In this document: positions 43,870 to 52,893 of the stretch, piece by piece
Layout: every line of letters starts with the position of its first letter
Position numbering within the stretch: position 1 is the stretch's first letter
Origin: Streptomyces carminius
Lineage (GTDB): Bacteria; Actinomycetota; Actinomycetes; Streptomycetales; Streptomycetaceae
DNA: 64,000 bases
Direction: 5' to 3'
NCBI RefSeq assembly: GCF_002794255.1
Contig: NZ_PGGW01000007.1
Coordinates: forward strand, 1 to 64,000
Position numbers and translations under genes: made by a program
The notes under the pieces: generated by a model
The model's input: the letters and a program-made list of their open reading frames with translations, nothing else
Databases searched by the model: none
What the model was told of the DNA's origin: nothing

Positions 43870-46800
43870 GTGAGTGAGGCAGCACGGGCAGACGCCGGGG
43901 GCAGCGCCGGGGCAGGTGGCTTCGACTACCAGCACCGCGTGGCCGCCTGGCTGGCTGTCGCCGCTGTAGCGGCCTCCGCCTCCCCCGGCGTCCAGGGGCT
44001 GTGGACCGGAACTGTGGAACGGATTGCCTGCGAAACCGGCGAACCCGTCGACGACTGCCGAGTGCACACCTCCGATGGCCGGACACTAGCCATCCAAGCT
44101 AAGCGATCAATCACGCTGTCTCAGGCGCGGGACAGTGAACTCGGCAAGACCGTCACGCAGTTCGTTCAGCAGCACCTCATGCCGGGCCATGAGCAAGACC
44201 GGCTGGTACTCGTCACCTCACGTGATGCCTCAAAGCCGGTGAGGAAGGACCTCGCGGAAGTTCTTGATCGTCTCCGTGACGCTCCTGCCGAGCAAGGCGT
44301 GGCGTCGCTTGTCTTCAACGGTGACCAGACTGATGCCTACAACAAGTTCATCGCTCACGCGATGCGGGAGTGGGCGAAGCAGCGCGGCGGCATGCCCTCA
44401 GCTGCAGAGCTGAGGACGTTCCTCGCCTGCTGCCACGTATGGGTCCTGGACGTCGAGCAGGGCGGTTTGGAGGAACGGGAGGCCCTCCGGACGCTGCGCG
44501 CGTCCGTGATCACTGATCCCGGCCAAGCGGACGCGGCGTGGCACGTGCTGCTCAGTGCCTGTGCGCAGCTGGCCATCAATCATTCCGGTGCCGATATGAG
44601 GCAGCTGCAGCAGGCGCTGTCATCAGCTGGCATCGCGCTGGCCACCATCCGAGACTTCACCTCGGATGTTCACTGCCTGGTCAGGACCACGCAGGACACC
44701 CTCGATCAGCTGGGCCATGGCCTCACCACCGTCCCCACGCCACAGGGGCCTGTGGCCATTGCACGCACGGTCACAGGCATCGGAGCGACGTCCCAGGAGG
44801 ACTCGGTCCTCGTGGCTGGCGAGCCGGGTGCGGGAAAGACCGTGGTGATGCACGAGTTGGCCCGGGGGGCCATTGCAGCGGGTCGGCCCGTACTTTTCTT
44901 GTCCGTAGCCGGCGTGGATGCCCGGAGTCCTGGCATGCTCCAAGCGGAACTCGACCTGCAGCACCCGCTCGTCGACGTTCTTGAGCAGTGGCAGCCCGGC
45001 AGCACCGGTCTCCTGGCTATCGACGCCCTGGATGCCGCACGCGTCGATGCCTCCACCGAGCTGTGGCGGTCAATCATCGCGGATGTCAACCGCCGGCTGC
45101 CGAACTGGCAGGTGGTCGCCTCCATCCGCACCTGGGACCTACAACACTCCCCCCAGCTGCGCGCCCTCTTTCCAGACGGGTCGGTACAGGTGGGTGATCT
45201 GACGGACGAAGAGGTCGCCCAGGTCACCGACCTCTTCCCCGCCTTGCGTGACCTTCTCAGCCAGGCTTTCGACCAACAGCGACGGCTGATGCGCAATCCG
45301 TTCAACCTGCGCCTGGCTGCCGAACTCCTGCTGGATGGCGCAGCAGCAACACAGCTACGCACAGTCGACAGCAGATTGGACCTGCTGGAGCGCTACTGGG
45401 AGGCGCGCGTCACCCGGGGAACCGAGGGCATCGCGAAAACGGCCCTCCTCGGCCGCTTGTGTGCAGCCGCGGTACAGGAGAGACGACTGGCCGTCCCCGC
45501 CCAGAAGATCTTGGAGGGCGACACCGCAGCGTCAGACGTCCTGCGGGCCCTCCTTTCCAGCTCGGTCCTCACGCAAGCTCCGACGATCATGGGTCCGACG
45601 GCCAACGGTCCCCTGCAATTCGCGCACCACGTGCTGTTCGACTACGCCGTGGCCGTCACCTACCTCACCCAGCCCCTCGACGGGCTGCAGGAGCGGCTGG
45701 ACGCCGATCCCGACCTCTTGCTCTTCGCCCGACCCAGCATCGACATGTACCTCCGGACGGCCTGGGCGCGAGACCCCGGCATGTTCTGCTCACTCGCTCT
45801 GGCCCTGATGACACTGCCCGCACCCGGGATGGCAGCCACCGCACTCGCAGACGTCGTCACGGACGACTGCGATCAGGCAGCAGACCTGGAACCGCTGCTC
45901 TCACCGGCTCCACGCGCCGAGGAAGGAGCGAAGCGAGTACTCGCAGCGATCGCTATCGCCGTCTCCCTCAAGCTGAAGGAAGACAGCCTCCAGCATCCAG
46001 GTGTCTGGGCCGAAGTTGCTGAACGCCTCTCCCGGACACCTGCCCGATCCCTCCCGGCGCTGGGTGTTCTGGTGACCGACCTGGCATCCCATCGGGCGGT
46101 GCTGAACGAACAGCAGCTGCGACTCTGCGGACTGGCAGCGCGGCGCCTGCTGGAATATCTGTGGACCCAGCCTCCAGCCTCTGCTTCCCGGCTGGCCATC
46201 ACAGCGGTGATCCAGACTGCAGCGAGTGACCTGACCGCGACCGAGACGCTGCTCAGGCGCGCTGTGGAGTCGCCTCAGCTCGAAGAGCGCGGCTACAACG
46301 ACCTCCTCTCCCTGACCAGCAAGGTTTCCGAGGTGCTGGATCTCCTGCCTGGCCTCATAGAAGACCTCTACCTGGCCGTGCTGGGCCACACCGAGACGTC
46401 CTCGGCCGACACCCAGATGGGCAGCGGCTCCGTGCTGACTCTCGTGTCCAATCGCCGGCAGGACTTCGACGCGGCCAAGTACCCCCTGACCGACCGCTTC
46501 CCTACCGTCCTGCGCTCGGATCTCCCACGTGCTCTGGCGATCCTTACCCACCTCACCAGCACTGGCCAAGATCTACCCGAGCATTCGGCTGTCCTGGGGG
46601 GCCGCACGTTCGTGGTCATCAAGGACGACTCACGCACGTGGGACTTCGGCTCCAGCTACACGCGCAATGACCCGTCGGCCCTCCTCGACGCGTATCAGGA
46701 CTTCGCCGCCACTGCCACCGCCACTGAGGCGCAGGCGGTGTGCGAGGCGCTCGCCTCGGCTCCCCAGACGGGTGTCGTATGGCGACGCACCCTGCGTGCG

Positions 46801-48558
46801 GCGGCCGCCAACCCGGCACTGGCAGCCTCCCTGGTCCGCGAGCCGGCCGACGTCGTGACGCAGTTGCTCATCCCGGATCTGCTCGGGCCCGTCTGCGAGC
46901 TGATCGGCGCGCTGCATCCCACACTTGCGCCTGCCGAAGCTGCCCGCCTGGAAGCAGCGATCATCCCGCTCAGGCCAGACACCTCCCAGGAGGGGAGCCA
47001 GGCGCAGACCCGCCGGTACCAGCTGCTCGTCGACGCGCTCTCCGTGGAACACGTCACCGATCCATCACTGATGACGGACAAGAATGCACGAGACACCGAT
47101 GCCGCCGCTGAGCGCCTGCCCTGGCCTGCTGCGGAGCCAACCGAAACCGGGGAGGAGGACCCTGCGGATGCCGAGCTGGGCAAGCTCATCGCGATCCTAA
47201 GCAGCTTCGCGAGCACCTACCTCAACGGCATCGCCACACCGGAAGACACAGCATCCGCCGAACGTACTGCTACCAGGCTGGAAGCAGCCCTGCAGCAGAC
47301 GCAGTCTTCCCTCATCCGTGCGCAGGCGGAGGACGCTCTTGCCCGGGCTGCGGAGATCTGGACCCGCAGTACAGAAACGCCGCCAGCGATCTGGACCCAC
47401 GCACGCTCCATCCTTCTTGCATCGGCAAAGAGCCCTCGGCCGAAGCCCACCCCGGAGAACGCCAACTTCGACCTGCTCCTCCCCCAGGGCCCCCGAGCCG
47501 ATGCAGCTCGCGGCCTCGGCCAACTCGCGCACATCCCAGCGCAGTACGGCCCGGAAGTCGCACAAGCGCTGCTCGCACTGGCAGAAGACCCCGTTGGAGC
47601 CATCAGGCACACAGTGGCCCGCCTCACCCCGCTCGTAGCGGTCAGCGACACGGATACAGCGTGGGAGATTCTCGAGCGCCTCGCCGCGCAGGACGGCGAC
47701 GACGCTGTACTCGCCGCCGCAGTCACCACGGCCTGCTTCCGCATGAGTGACCGTCAACGCGGCGCTTCCGTCCTGACCACCGTCATGGAACGTGCAACCC
47801 CGCACCCCGGCCGCGAGACCGCCGCCTCCGCGTGCGCCACCGCCGCCGGACTCCTATGGGTCCACCAGGCGATGCCCGAAGCAGGCACGGCCCTCACCAG
47901 CATGATCACCAGCTGGCTAGACGACGGCACCTGGGCCGACTGTCTCCACCAACTGCGCGACTCCGGAGCCCTCACCCACGACAACGACACTGTCCGGCAA
48001 CGTGCCCTCACACTCATGCAGCAACTCACCGAACCAGCCCTCGACAGAACCCGCCACGCTCTGGCTCAGCAACAGGCCTTTACCGACGCTGAGCGGGAGC
48101 AACTCAAGAACACTGTCAGGCTCCTTGACAACGTCGCGTCACAGATCTACTTCGCCAGCGGCGGCGGCCCCAACAGCACGCCCCCGACCAAACCGGAGGT
48201 CAGACTCGTCGACGAAGCCGAGCCACTGATCAAGCTCCTATCAGCGACCCCAGTCGCGGGCATCGCCCACCACCTCGCCGAGATGTCTGAACGCATGATC
48301 GATCAGCGCCCACAGCAGACGCTCCTGACCGTCCGCGACATCGTCACCCAGGTCGGGGCCCAAAGCGGCTACACCGCAGACACCCTCGGCGTGGGAACCT
48401 GCGTCACCTTCGTGGAACGCATCCTCGCCGACCACCGCAGCCTCCTCCGCGACCCGGACAACCTCACCGCCCTACGACAGATCTGCGACGCCTTCATCGA
48501 CGCCGGATGGCCGCAAGCCCACAAACTCGTCTTCGGTATCGAACAGGTCTTCCGGTAA
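43870..48558 (+). CDS. nuclease-STAND NTPase, AVAST-like defence protein
   Basis: A 1562-residue protein from GTG 43870 (GAGGAG upstream). Residues about 15-200 look like a PD-(D/E)XK nuclease of the Cap4/Mrr kind: GFDYQHRVAAWLAV, D61/D62 in VDDCRVHTSDG, then Q76-x-K78 in LAIQAKRS. A STAND NTPase follows, with Walker A AGEPGAGKT at about 315 and Walker B GLLAIDALDAA at about 385. From about residue 650 the protein is a long helical-repeat sensor. This order matches antiviral STAND (Avs) proteins, which bind a phage protein, oligomerise and cut DNA. The exact Avs subtype was not assigned. It is divergent from the Tn554-like module. Confidence 0.7.
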   Translation: MSEAARADAGGSAGAGGFDYQHRVAAWLAVAAVAASASPGVQGLWTGTVERIACETGEPVDDCRVHTSDGRTLAIQAKRSITLSQARDSELGKTVTQFVQQHLMPGHEQDRLVLVTSRDASKPVRKDLAEVLDRLRDAPAEQGVASLVFNGDQTDAYNKFIAHAMREWAKQRGGMPSAAELRTFLACCHVWVLDVEQGGLEEREALRTLRASVITDPGQADAAWHVLLSACAQLAINHSGADMRQLQQALSSAGIALATIRDFTSDVHCLVRTTQDTLDQLGHGLTTVPTPQGPVAIARTVTGIGATSQEDSVLVAGEPGAGKTVVMHELARGAIAAGRPVLFLSVAGVDARSPGMLQAELDLQHPLVDVLEQWQPGSTGLLAIDALDAARVDASTELWRSIIADVNRRLPNWQVVASIRTWDLQHSPQLRALFPDGSVQVGDLTDEEVAQVTDLFPALRDLLSQAFDQQRRLMRNPFNLRLAAELLLDGAAATQLRTVDSRLDLLERYWEARVTRGTEGIAKTALLGRLCAAAVQERRLAVPAQKILEGDTAASDVLRALLSSSVLTQAPTIMGPTANGPLQFAHHVLFDYAVAVTYLTQPLDGLQERLDADPDLLLFARPSIDMYLRTAWARDPGMFCSLALALMTLPAPGMAATALADVVTDDCDQAADLEPLLSPAPRAEEGAKRVLAAIAIAVSLKLKEDSLQHPGVWAEVAERLSRTPARSLPALGVLVTDLASHRAVLNEQQLRLCGLAARRLLEYLWTQPPASASRLAITAVIQTAASDLTATETLLRRAVESPQLEERGYNDLLSLTSKVSEVLDLLPGLIEDLYLAVLGHTETSSADTQMGSGSVLTLVSNRRQDFDAAKYPLTDRFPTVLRSDLPRALAILTHLTSTGQDLPEHSAVLGGRTFVVIKDDSRTWDFGSSYTRNDPSALLDAYQDFAATATATEAQAVCEALASAPQTGVVWRRTLRAAAANPALAASLVREPADVVTQLLIPDLLGPVCELIGALHPTLAPAEAARLEAAIIPLRPDTSQEGSQAQTRRYQLLVDALSVEHVTDPSLMTDKNARDTDAAAERLPWPAAEPTETGEEDPADAELGKLIAILSSFASTYLNGIATPEDTASAERTATRLEAALQQTQSSLIRAQAEDALARAAEIWTRSTETPPAIWTHARSILLASAKSPRPKPTPENANFDLLLPQGPRADAARGLGQLAHIPAQYGPEVAQALLALAEDPVGAIRHTVARLTPLVAVSDTDTAWEILERLAAQDGDDAVLAAAVTTACFRMSDRQRGASVLTTVMERATPHPGRETAASACATAAGLLWVHQAMPEAGTALTSMITSWLDDGTWADCLHQLRDSGALTHDNDTVRQRALTLMQQLTEPALDRTRHALAQQQAFTDAEREQLKNTVRLLDNVASQIYFASGGGPNSTPPTKPEVRLVDEAEPLIKLLSATPVAGIAHHLAEMSERMIDQRPQQTLLTVRDIVTQVGAQSGYTADTLGVGTCVTFVERILADHRSLLRDPDNLTALRQICDAFIDAGWPQAHKLVFGIEQVFR

Positions 48559-48639
48559 TCGCTCCCCCGCACCTTCATGACGGCCGCCCCTGAACCACGC
48601 CAAACGTACCCACCGCTTCACCAGCAATAGATAAAGAGC

Positions 48640-49838
48640 CTGCGCAGCCACGATGAGCGCCTGGTCGAGCAGCTCGCCTCCCGCGCCCTCACCAGCGGCA
48701 AGCGCACAGTCCACGTAAGACGCGACGAAGACGGGCGGATCGTCACGGCCGGCGGCCAGAGCGACGGCAAGGACCAGGAGCACGACGACGGCGCAGACAC
48801 TGCTGCCGAGTCCGCGCTGCTGCACATCCCCAGCCCGCACCACGCCGCAACCATCGCCGCGTTCCTGCGCAACCGGGTCCACCGGCCCGAATCCCTGGCC
48901 TGGCCGGAGGGCTACCAGGCCCTGCTGCGCTGGCGCAGGAAGAACGAGATCACCGGCCTGTACGCCGTCCCGTACGACACCGAGACCAAGGTCGGCGTCA
49001 CCAAGGACTCCCCACTCGGGCGGTGGATCCACCAGCAACGCAAAACCCTGCACACCGACGAACCCGACCCCCACCACAAAGAGCTCCTCGACCCGCCCGA
49101 GACCGGCATGGTCTGGGAGCCCGGCGAAGAAACCTGGGAAACCAAACTCGCCGCGCTCAGGTCCTACCGGCGCGCCCACGGGCACCTCGCCCCGCGCAGG
49201 ACACCGTCTGGGACGAGGGCGAGGCAATGGTGTCTGTCGGGCAGCACATGGCCAACCTCCGCTGGAAGGACGGCCTGGGCAAGGACTCGAAGCGGGCGGA
49301 GCAGCGCGCGGCGCAGCTCACCGCGATCGACCCGGACTGGAACTGCGAATGGCCGCTGGACTGGCAGCGGCGCTACCGCGCCCTCGCCAACCTGGTCGAA
49401 GCCGACGGCGGCCTGCCCGAGATCCCGCCCGGCGTGCTAATGGATGGCGATGACATGGGCAAGTGGCTCCGGCAGCAGAAGCAGCCGGCCACGTGGGCGC
49501 GGCTCCTGCCCGAACAGCAGGAACAGCTGTCCACGCCGGGCGTCAAGCCGCTGGAGGCGCCGTCTCCCGCCCCAGCACCAGGCGTGCGACGAAAAGGGGT
49601 TCCGAGCAAGGCGCAGCACGCGTTCCAGCAGGGTCTGACGGCCCTCACGCAGTGGGTGGAGCGGAAAGGCGAGAGGCCGGTGCCGCGCGGCCACGCCGAG
49701 GAGATCGCCGTCGACGACGAGACGGAGCCGGTGCCCGTGAAACTGGGCGTATGGGTCTCCAACACCAAGTCCAGGCGCGACAAGCTCGACCAGGAACAAC
49801 TGGACGCGTTGCGGGAGCTCGGCGTGGAGTGGGCATGA
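48640..49838 (+). pseudogene. truncated and frameshifted HA-domain helicase
   Basis: The C-terminal half of a helicase closely related to 36809-39439. It starts abruptly at LRSHDERLVEQLASRAL, where the intact gene has LRSHSERLVEQLASRAL. It continues through LLRWRRKNEITGLYAVPYDT and RSYRRAHGHLAPR in one frame. After about 49198 the matching sequence (DTVWDEGEAMVSVGQHMANL) is in the next frame, consistent with one lost base. It then runs to LRELGVEWA and a TGA at 49836-49838. The motor domains are missing. Confidence 0.8.
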
Positions 49839-50138
49839 CGCTCCCGTCGGCGGGTCGTCGAACCGGTCGGACATCTCAGAGCACAGAAAGACCCCGGGCC
49901 GCGGATGCCCGGGGTCTCGTACTGTCTCGCCGCAATGGCGAGAGCTGCCTCCGTTGAGATGATCCACGTTGTCCGCACTGTCGACGAAATGATCGTGCCT
50001 GCTTTACGCTGCGTGTGCAGAAGGTTACGAAGCTAAGAGAAGGTCGTTGCCAGCTCTCTCCAGTGGGCCATGAGGGCGCGTGCTTCGCATGTGCGGGCCG
50101 CCGGGCGGTCAAGGGGGCAACGGGCCTGAGGGGGATGA
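49839..50138. other. regulatory gap upstream of the ABC-type cassette
   Basis: It holds a strong hairpin at 49889-49917, an inverted repeat with 7-bp arms TCTCGCC/GGCGAGA at about 49925-49943, and an A/T-richer stretch at about 49945-50035 that is the likely promoter of the next three genes. A short frame from GTG 50015 overlaps the next gene and has no recognised product. Confidence 0.4.
49889..49917 (+). terminator. hairpin terminator
   Basis: AGACCCCGGGC pairs perfectly with GCCCGGGGTCT across a 7-base loop. It lies 51 bases after the stop of the broken HA helicase and upstream of the promoter region of the ABC-type cassette. It insulates the two transcription units. Confidence 0.65.
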
Positions 50139-50849
50139 ATGACAAGCGGATCGCGAATCCGGCGGGCGAGCCGGTGGCAGGACGCGGTGCGCATGCTCTT
50201 GCTGATCAATGCGGCGGCTCATGAACCGCGACCCGGTGTGGACGGTGAGGTGCCGACCGGGTGCGTGGGTGTGGTCCGCGCGCAGGTGCGGCTGCAAAAG
50301 CTCGATTTCTGGGTGCGCTATCCCGACTACCTGGCCTATGAGCTGATGATGGAGTACGAGAAGGCTCCGGATGAGCCGGCACTGCTTGATCTGGCCGAGG
50401 ACATCCTCTCCTCCGAGGAGCCAGACCTGCGTCGGTTCCCGATGCTGCGGCACCGCTTCGGCGCCTTCGAGGAACTCGACGACGCTCTCGCGGTACTGGT
50501 CGAACGGGGCTTGCTGAAAAAGACGCAGGTATTGCGGGAACGGAAGGTCGCCGAGCACCGCTACTACCTGTTGCAAGCGGGCCGCACGCTTGCCGTGAAC
50601 ATCGTCGTAGAGGCCCCAGCGCTGGCCTGGTACGTGGAGCGGACCAAGCAGGTGGTGGCGTTGGTTGACGGGCTGGGAGGGTCACAGCTGAAGAAACGCC
50701 AGTACTTGTTGCGGGACTACGCCGACACCCCCATCGGTTCATACATCACCCCGATCACTGATCAGGCGCGGGCCAGGCTGCGGGCGCTGCGGGCCATCGC
50801 CGCACCCCCGCAGGCCATTACACCAGCCGACGGACAGGAGGCGTCGTGA
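50139..50849 (+). CDS. putative ABC-three-component middle component
   Basis: A 236-residue protein from ATG 50139 (AGGGGG just upstream); a GTG at 50190 is possible. The central part reads like the middle component of ABC-3C conflict systems: RLQKLDFWVRYPDYLAYELM, a helical insert, then LDDALAVLVERGLLKKT and the KVAEHRYYLLQAG wing of a winged helix. Residues 165-215 are helical. It is thought to link the ATPase to the effector. Its stop overlaps the next start (GTGA), giving strict co-translation. The family call rests on the motif and on context. Confidence 0.5.
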   Translation: MTSGSRIRRASRWQDAVRMLLLINAAAHEPRPGVDGEVPTGCVGVVRAQVRLQKLDFWVRYPDYLAYELMMEYEKAPDEPALLDLAEDILSSEEPDLRRFPMLRHRFGAFEELDDALAVLVERGLLKKTQVLRERKVAEHRYYLLQAGRTLAVNIVVEAPALAWYVERTKQVVALVDGLGGSQLKKRQYLLRDYADTPIGSYITPITDQARARLRALRAIAAPPQAITPADGQEAS

Positions 50850-52852
50850 CTAGGCCAGACCCTGTGGCTACGCCACCGGTTGTGCCCACCGCCGACGATC
50901 TCCTGACCCAAGCCGCCGCCCGACTGGACGTCGCCAAGCACCAGGTCGAGCGGTCCCTTGCCGAGGCCAACATCGCCCTGTCGACGCCAGCACCCGCGGA
51001 CCGGCGTCTGCGCATTTTGCGCCTGCGAGTCGACGGGACCAAGTACAACGGCGAGCCGTTCACCATCGACTGGCCCTTCGAGCCGGGAGTCTGGGCCATC
51101 GTGCACCCGTCGAACAGCGCTGGGAAGACCAGCTTGCTGGAGTTTTTGGTCTGGCCGCTGCGCGGCGCACCGCGCGATCTGCCACCGGGCGTCCAATCCT
51201 GGGTGCGCACGCTGCGTCTGGACCTCGTGGTGGCTGGCAAACCCACTCGGATCACTCTTGAACAGATCCCCGGTCTGCTTCCCCCGATCAGCGTCGACAT
51301 CTTGACCGCCGATACCGTCCAGGCCCTGTTGGCGGCCGCAGATGACAACCCCTTGCGCCTTGTCGCCGAGGGCTCCGGGACCGACGATGTCGAGCGCGTG
51401 ATCGGCTCCTTCTTCCTGGATGCCCTACGGATGGAGCGGACCAGTCTGTGGAGCGCCACCGGAGGCGCTGACGGAGAGGGAGCGCCCCAGGTTCACGGAT
51501 GGCCCGCCTACTTCGGAGCGTGCTACCTCAACGCCGGCGGTGACGAACTGCTCCTGGGCGACGTGAGTGCGCCCGGCCTGCCGGCCAAGCTGCTGGAACT
51601 GTTCGTCGACATCCCCTACAGCACTGCCCACGCCCAATTGTCCGTCGCGGTGAAGGGCCGGGCAAAAGCCACGCGACAGGCGCAACGCCGGGCAGAAGGA
51701 GATCTGCACGCGCGGTCGACCGAGCGTGCCGAGTGGCAGGTCCAGCTGGAGCTGCTGCAGCAGGAGATCCAGGAGCTGCGCGGTGCTCCCGAGGCCGACA
51801 TCGCCCCGCTGCTGCAGCGGGCGGACCAAGCAGCACAAGAACTGCATCGACTCCGCTTGAGCCTGAACGATGCCGCGCAGAGCCTGGCCGATGCTACTGC
51901 TGCACGTGTGAGCGCCGAACAGGCCCAGCTCGACGCTGAGGAGACATGGCAGGCCCGCCGGGTGCTTGGACGTCTCAATCCCAGTTGCTGCCCGCGCTGC
52001 GAAGAGCCGGTCAGTGACGAGCGCCGGGCAGCAGAACGGGACCGGGCCACCTGCGCGGTGTGCACACGCCCCCTGCCCGAGGTCGCCGAGGACATCGCCG
52101 AAGCCGTACTCGAGCAGCTCACCACCGACATCGCCGCCGCAAAGGAAGCCGAGTCCGCCGCGGCAGCCCACCACATTGCCGTACAGGCCGCCGCGGACGC
52201 CGCTGTCACCGCGCACCAGCAGGCCACCGAGGCCGTGAGCAGCGCCCTCGCCGCTTCCCCCGCCCATGTGCGGCTTCGTGAACTTGAGCTGATGGCTGCA
52301 GAGCTGAAGGGACGGCTGGCCGCGACCGGCACCGCGCCCCCGGCCACGCCGACAGCCTCCGTCGCCCCAGACGTCCTCAGCACGGTGCACCAGCTCGTGG
52401 AGGCGACCGTGAAGGCGTCCGCGGACTACCTCTTCCCGACCATGGACACCGAGATCATCAGCCTCTCCGACCAGTTCGGCGTGCAGCACCTGAACTCCGT
52501 CGCGCTCAAGCGCAATGGAAACGTCAACCCCGTCAAAGAAGGCATCAAGCACCCCTTCAAGAAGCTCAGCCGCGGCGACCGCCTGCGCATGCGCGTCGCC
52601 ACCGTCATCGCCCTGCTGCGGGCCGGCGCCGCCCGGCACATCGACTCCCACCCCGGGATCTTGTTCATCGACTCCATCGCCGCCGAGGAGATGACGGCCG
52701 ACGCCGCCCGTAGGCTGATCGGCGAACTGCAGACCTTGACGCGCGAACTGCCCGAACTTCAGGTCGTCTTTACTACCGCCCAGCCGGACCTGGTCGAAGG
52801 CCTGCTACCCAAGGACCACATCATCACCCACGACAGTGAACACCTGTTCTAA
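50846..52852 (+). CDS. SMC/Rad50-like ABC ATPase with zinc hook-like insert
   Basis: A 668-residue protein. Walker A is at residues 89-95 (SNSAGKT) after HP, the Walker B-like GILFIDSIAAEE is at about 604, and a signature-like KLSRGDRLRMRV is at about 575. Two coiled-coil arms (ERAEWQVQLELLQQEIQEL and a later alanine-rich helix) flank a zinc ribbon. Its cysteines are CCPRCEEP (about 380-386) and TCAVCTRP (about 402-407). The plan resembles the ATPase of ABC-three-component systems and SMC-like defence ATPases. It probably senses DNA or foreign structures and drives the effector encoded next. Confidence 0.65.
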   Translation: MTRPDPVATPPVVPTADDLLTQAAARLDVAKHQVERSLAEANIALSTPAPADRRLRILRLRVDGTKYNGEPFTIDWPFEPGVWAIVHPSNSAGKTSLLEFLVWPLRGAPRDLPPGVQSWVRTLRLDLVVAGKPTRITLEQIPGLLPPISVDILTADTVQALLAAADDNPLRLVAEGSGTDDVERVIGSFFLDALRMERTSLWSATGGADGEGAPQVHGWPAYFGACYLNAGGDELLLGDVSAPGLPAKLLELFVDIPYSTAHAQLSVAVKGRAKATRQAQRRAEGDLHARSTERAEWQVQLELLQQEIQELRGAPEADIAPLLQRADQAAQELHRLRLSLNDAAQSLADATAARVSAEQAQLDAEETWQARRVLGRLNPSCCPRCEEPVSDERRAAERDRATCAVCTRPLPEVAEDIAEAVLEQLTTDIAAAKEAESAAAAHHIAVQAAADAAVTAHQQATEAVSSALAASPAHVRLRELELMAAELKGRLAATGTAPPATPTASVAPDVLSTVHQLVEATVKASADYLFPTMDTEIISLSDQFGVQHLNSVALKRNGNVNPVKEGIKHPFKKLSRGDRLRMRVATVIALLRAGAARHIDSHPGILFIDSIAAEEMTADAARRLIGELQTLTRELPELQVVFTTAQPDLVEGLLPKDHIITHDSEHLF

Positions 52853-52893
52853 GCTGCTCGCTTTCGGCGCCGCCCAACAGAAAGGAGAGGACA

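Noticed and set aside
50015..50224. Small frame from GTG 50015 before the ABC-type cassette
   Set aside because: It overlaps the first cassette gene in another frame and has no recognisable domain; more likely leader sequence.
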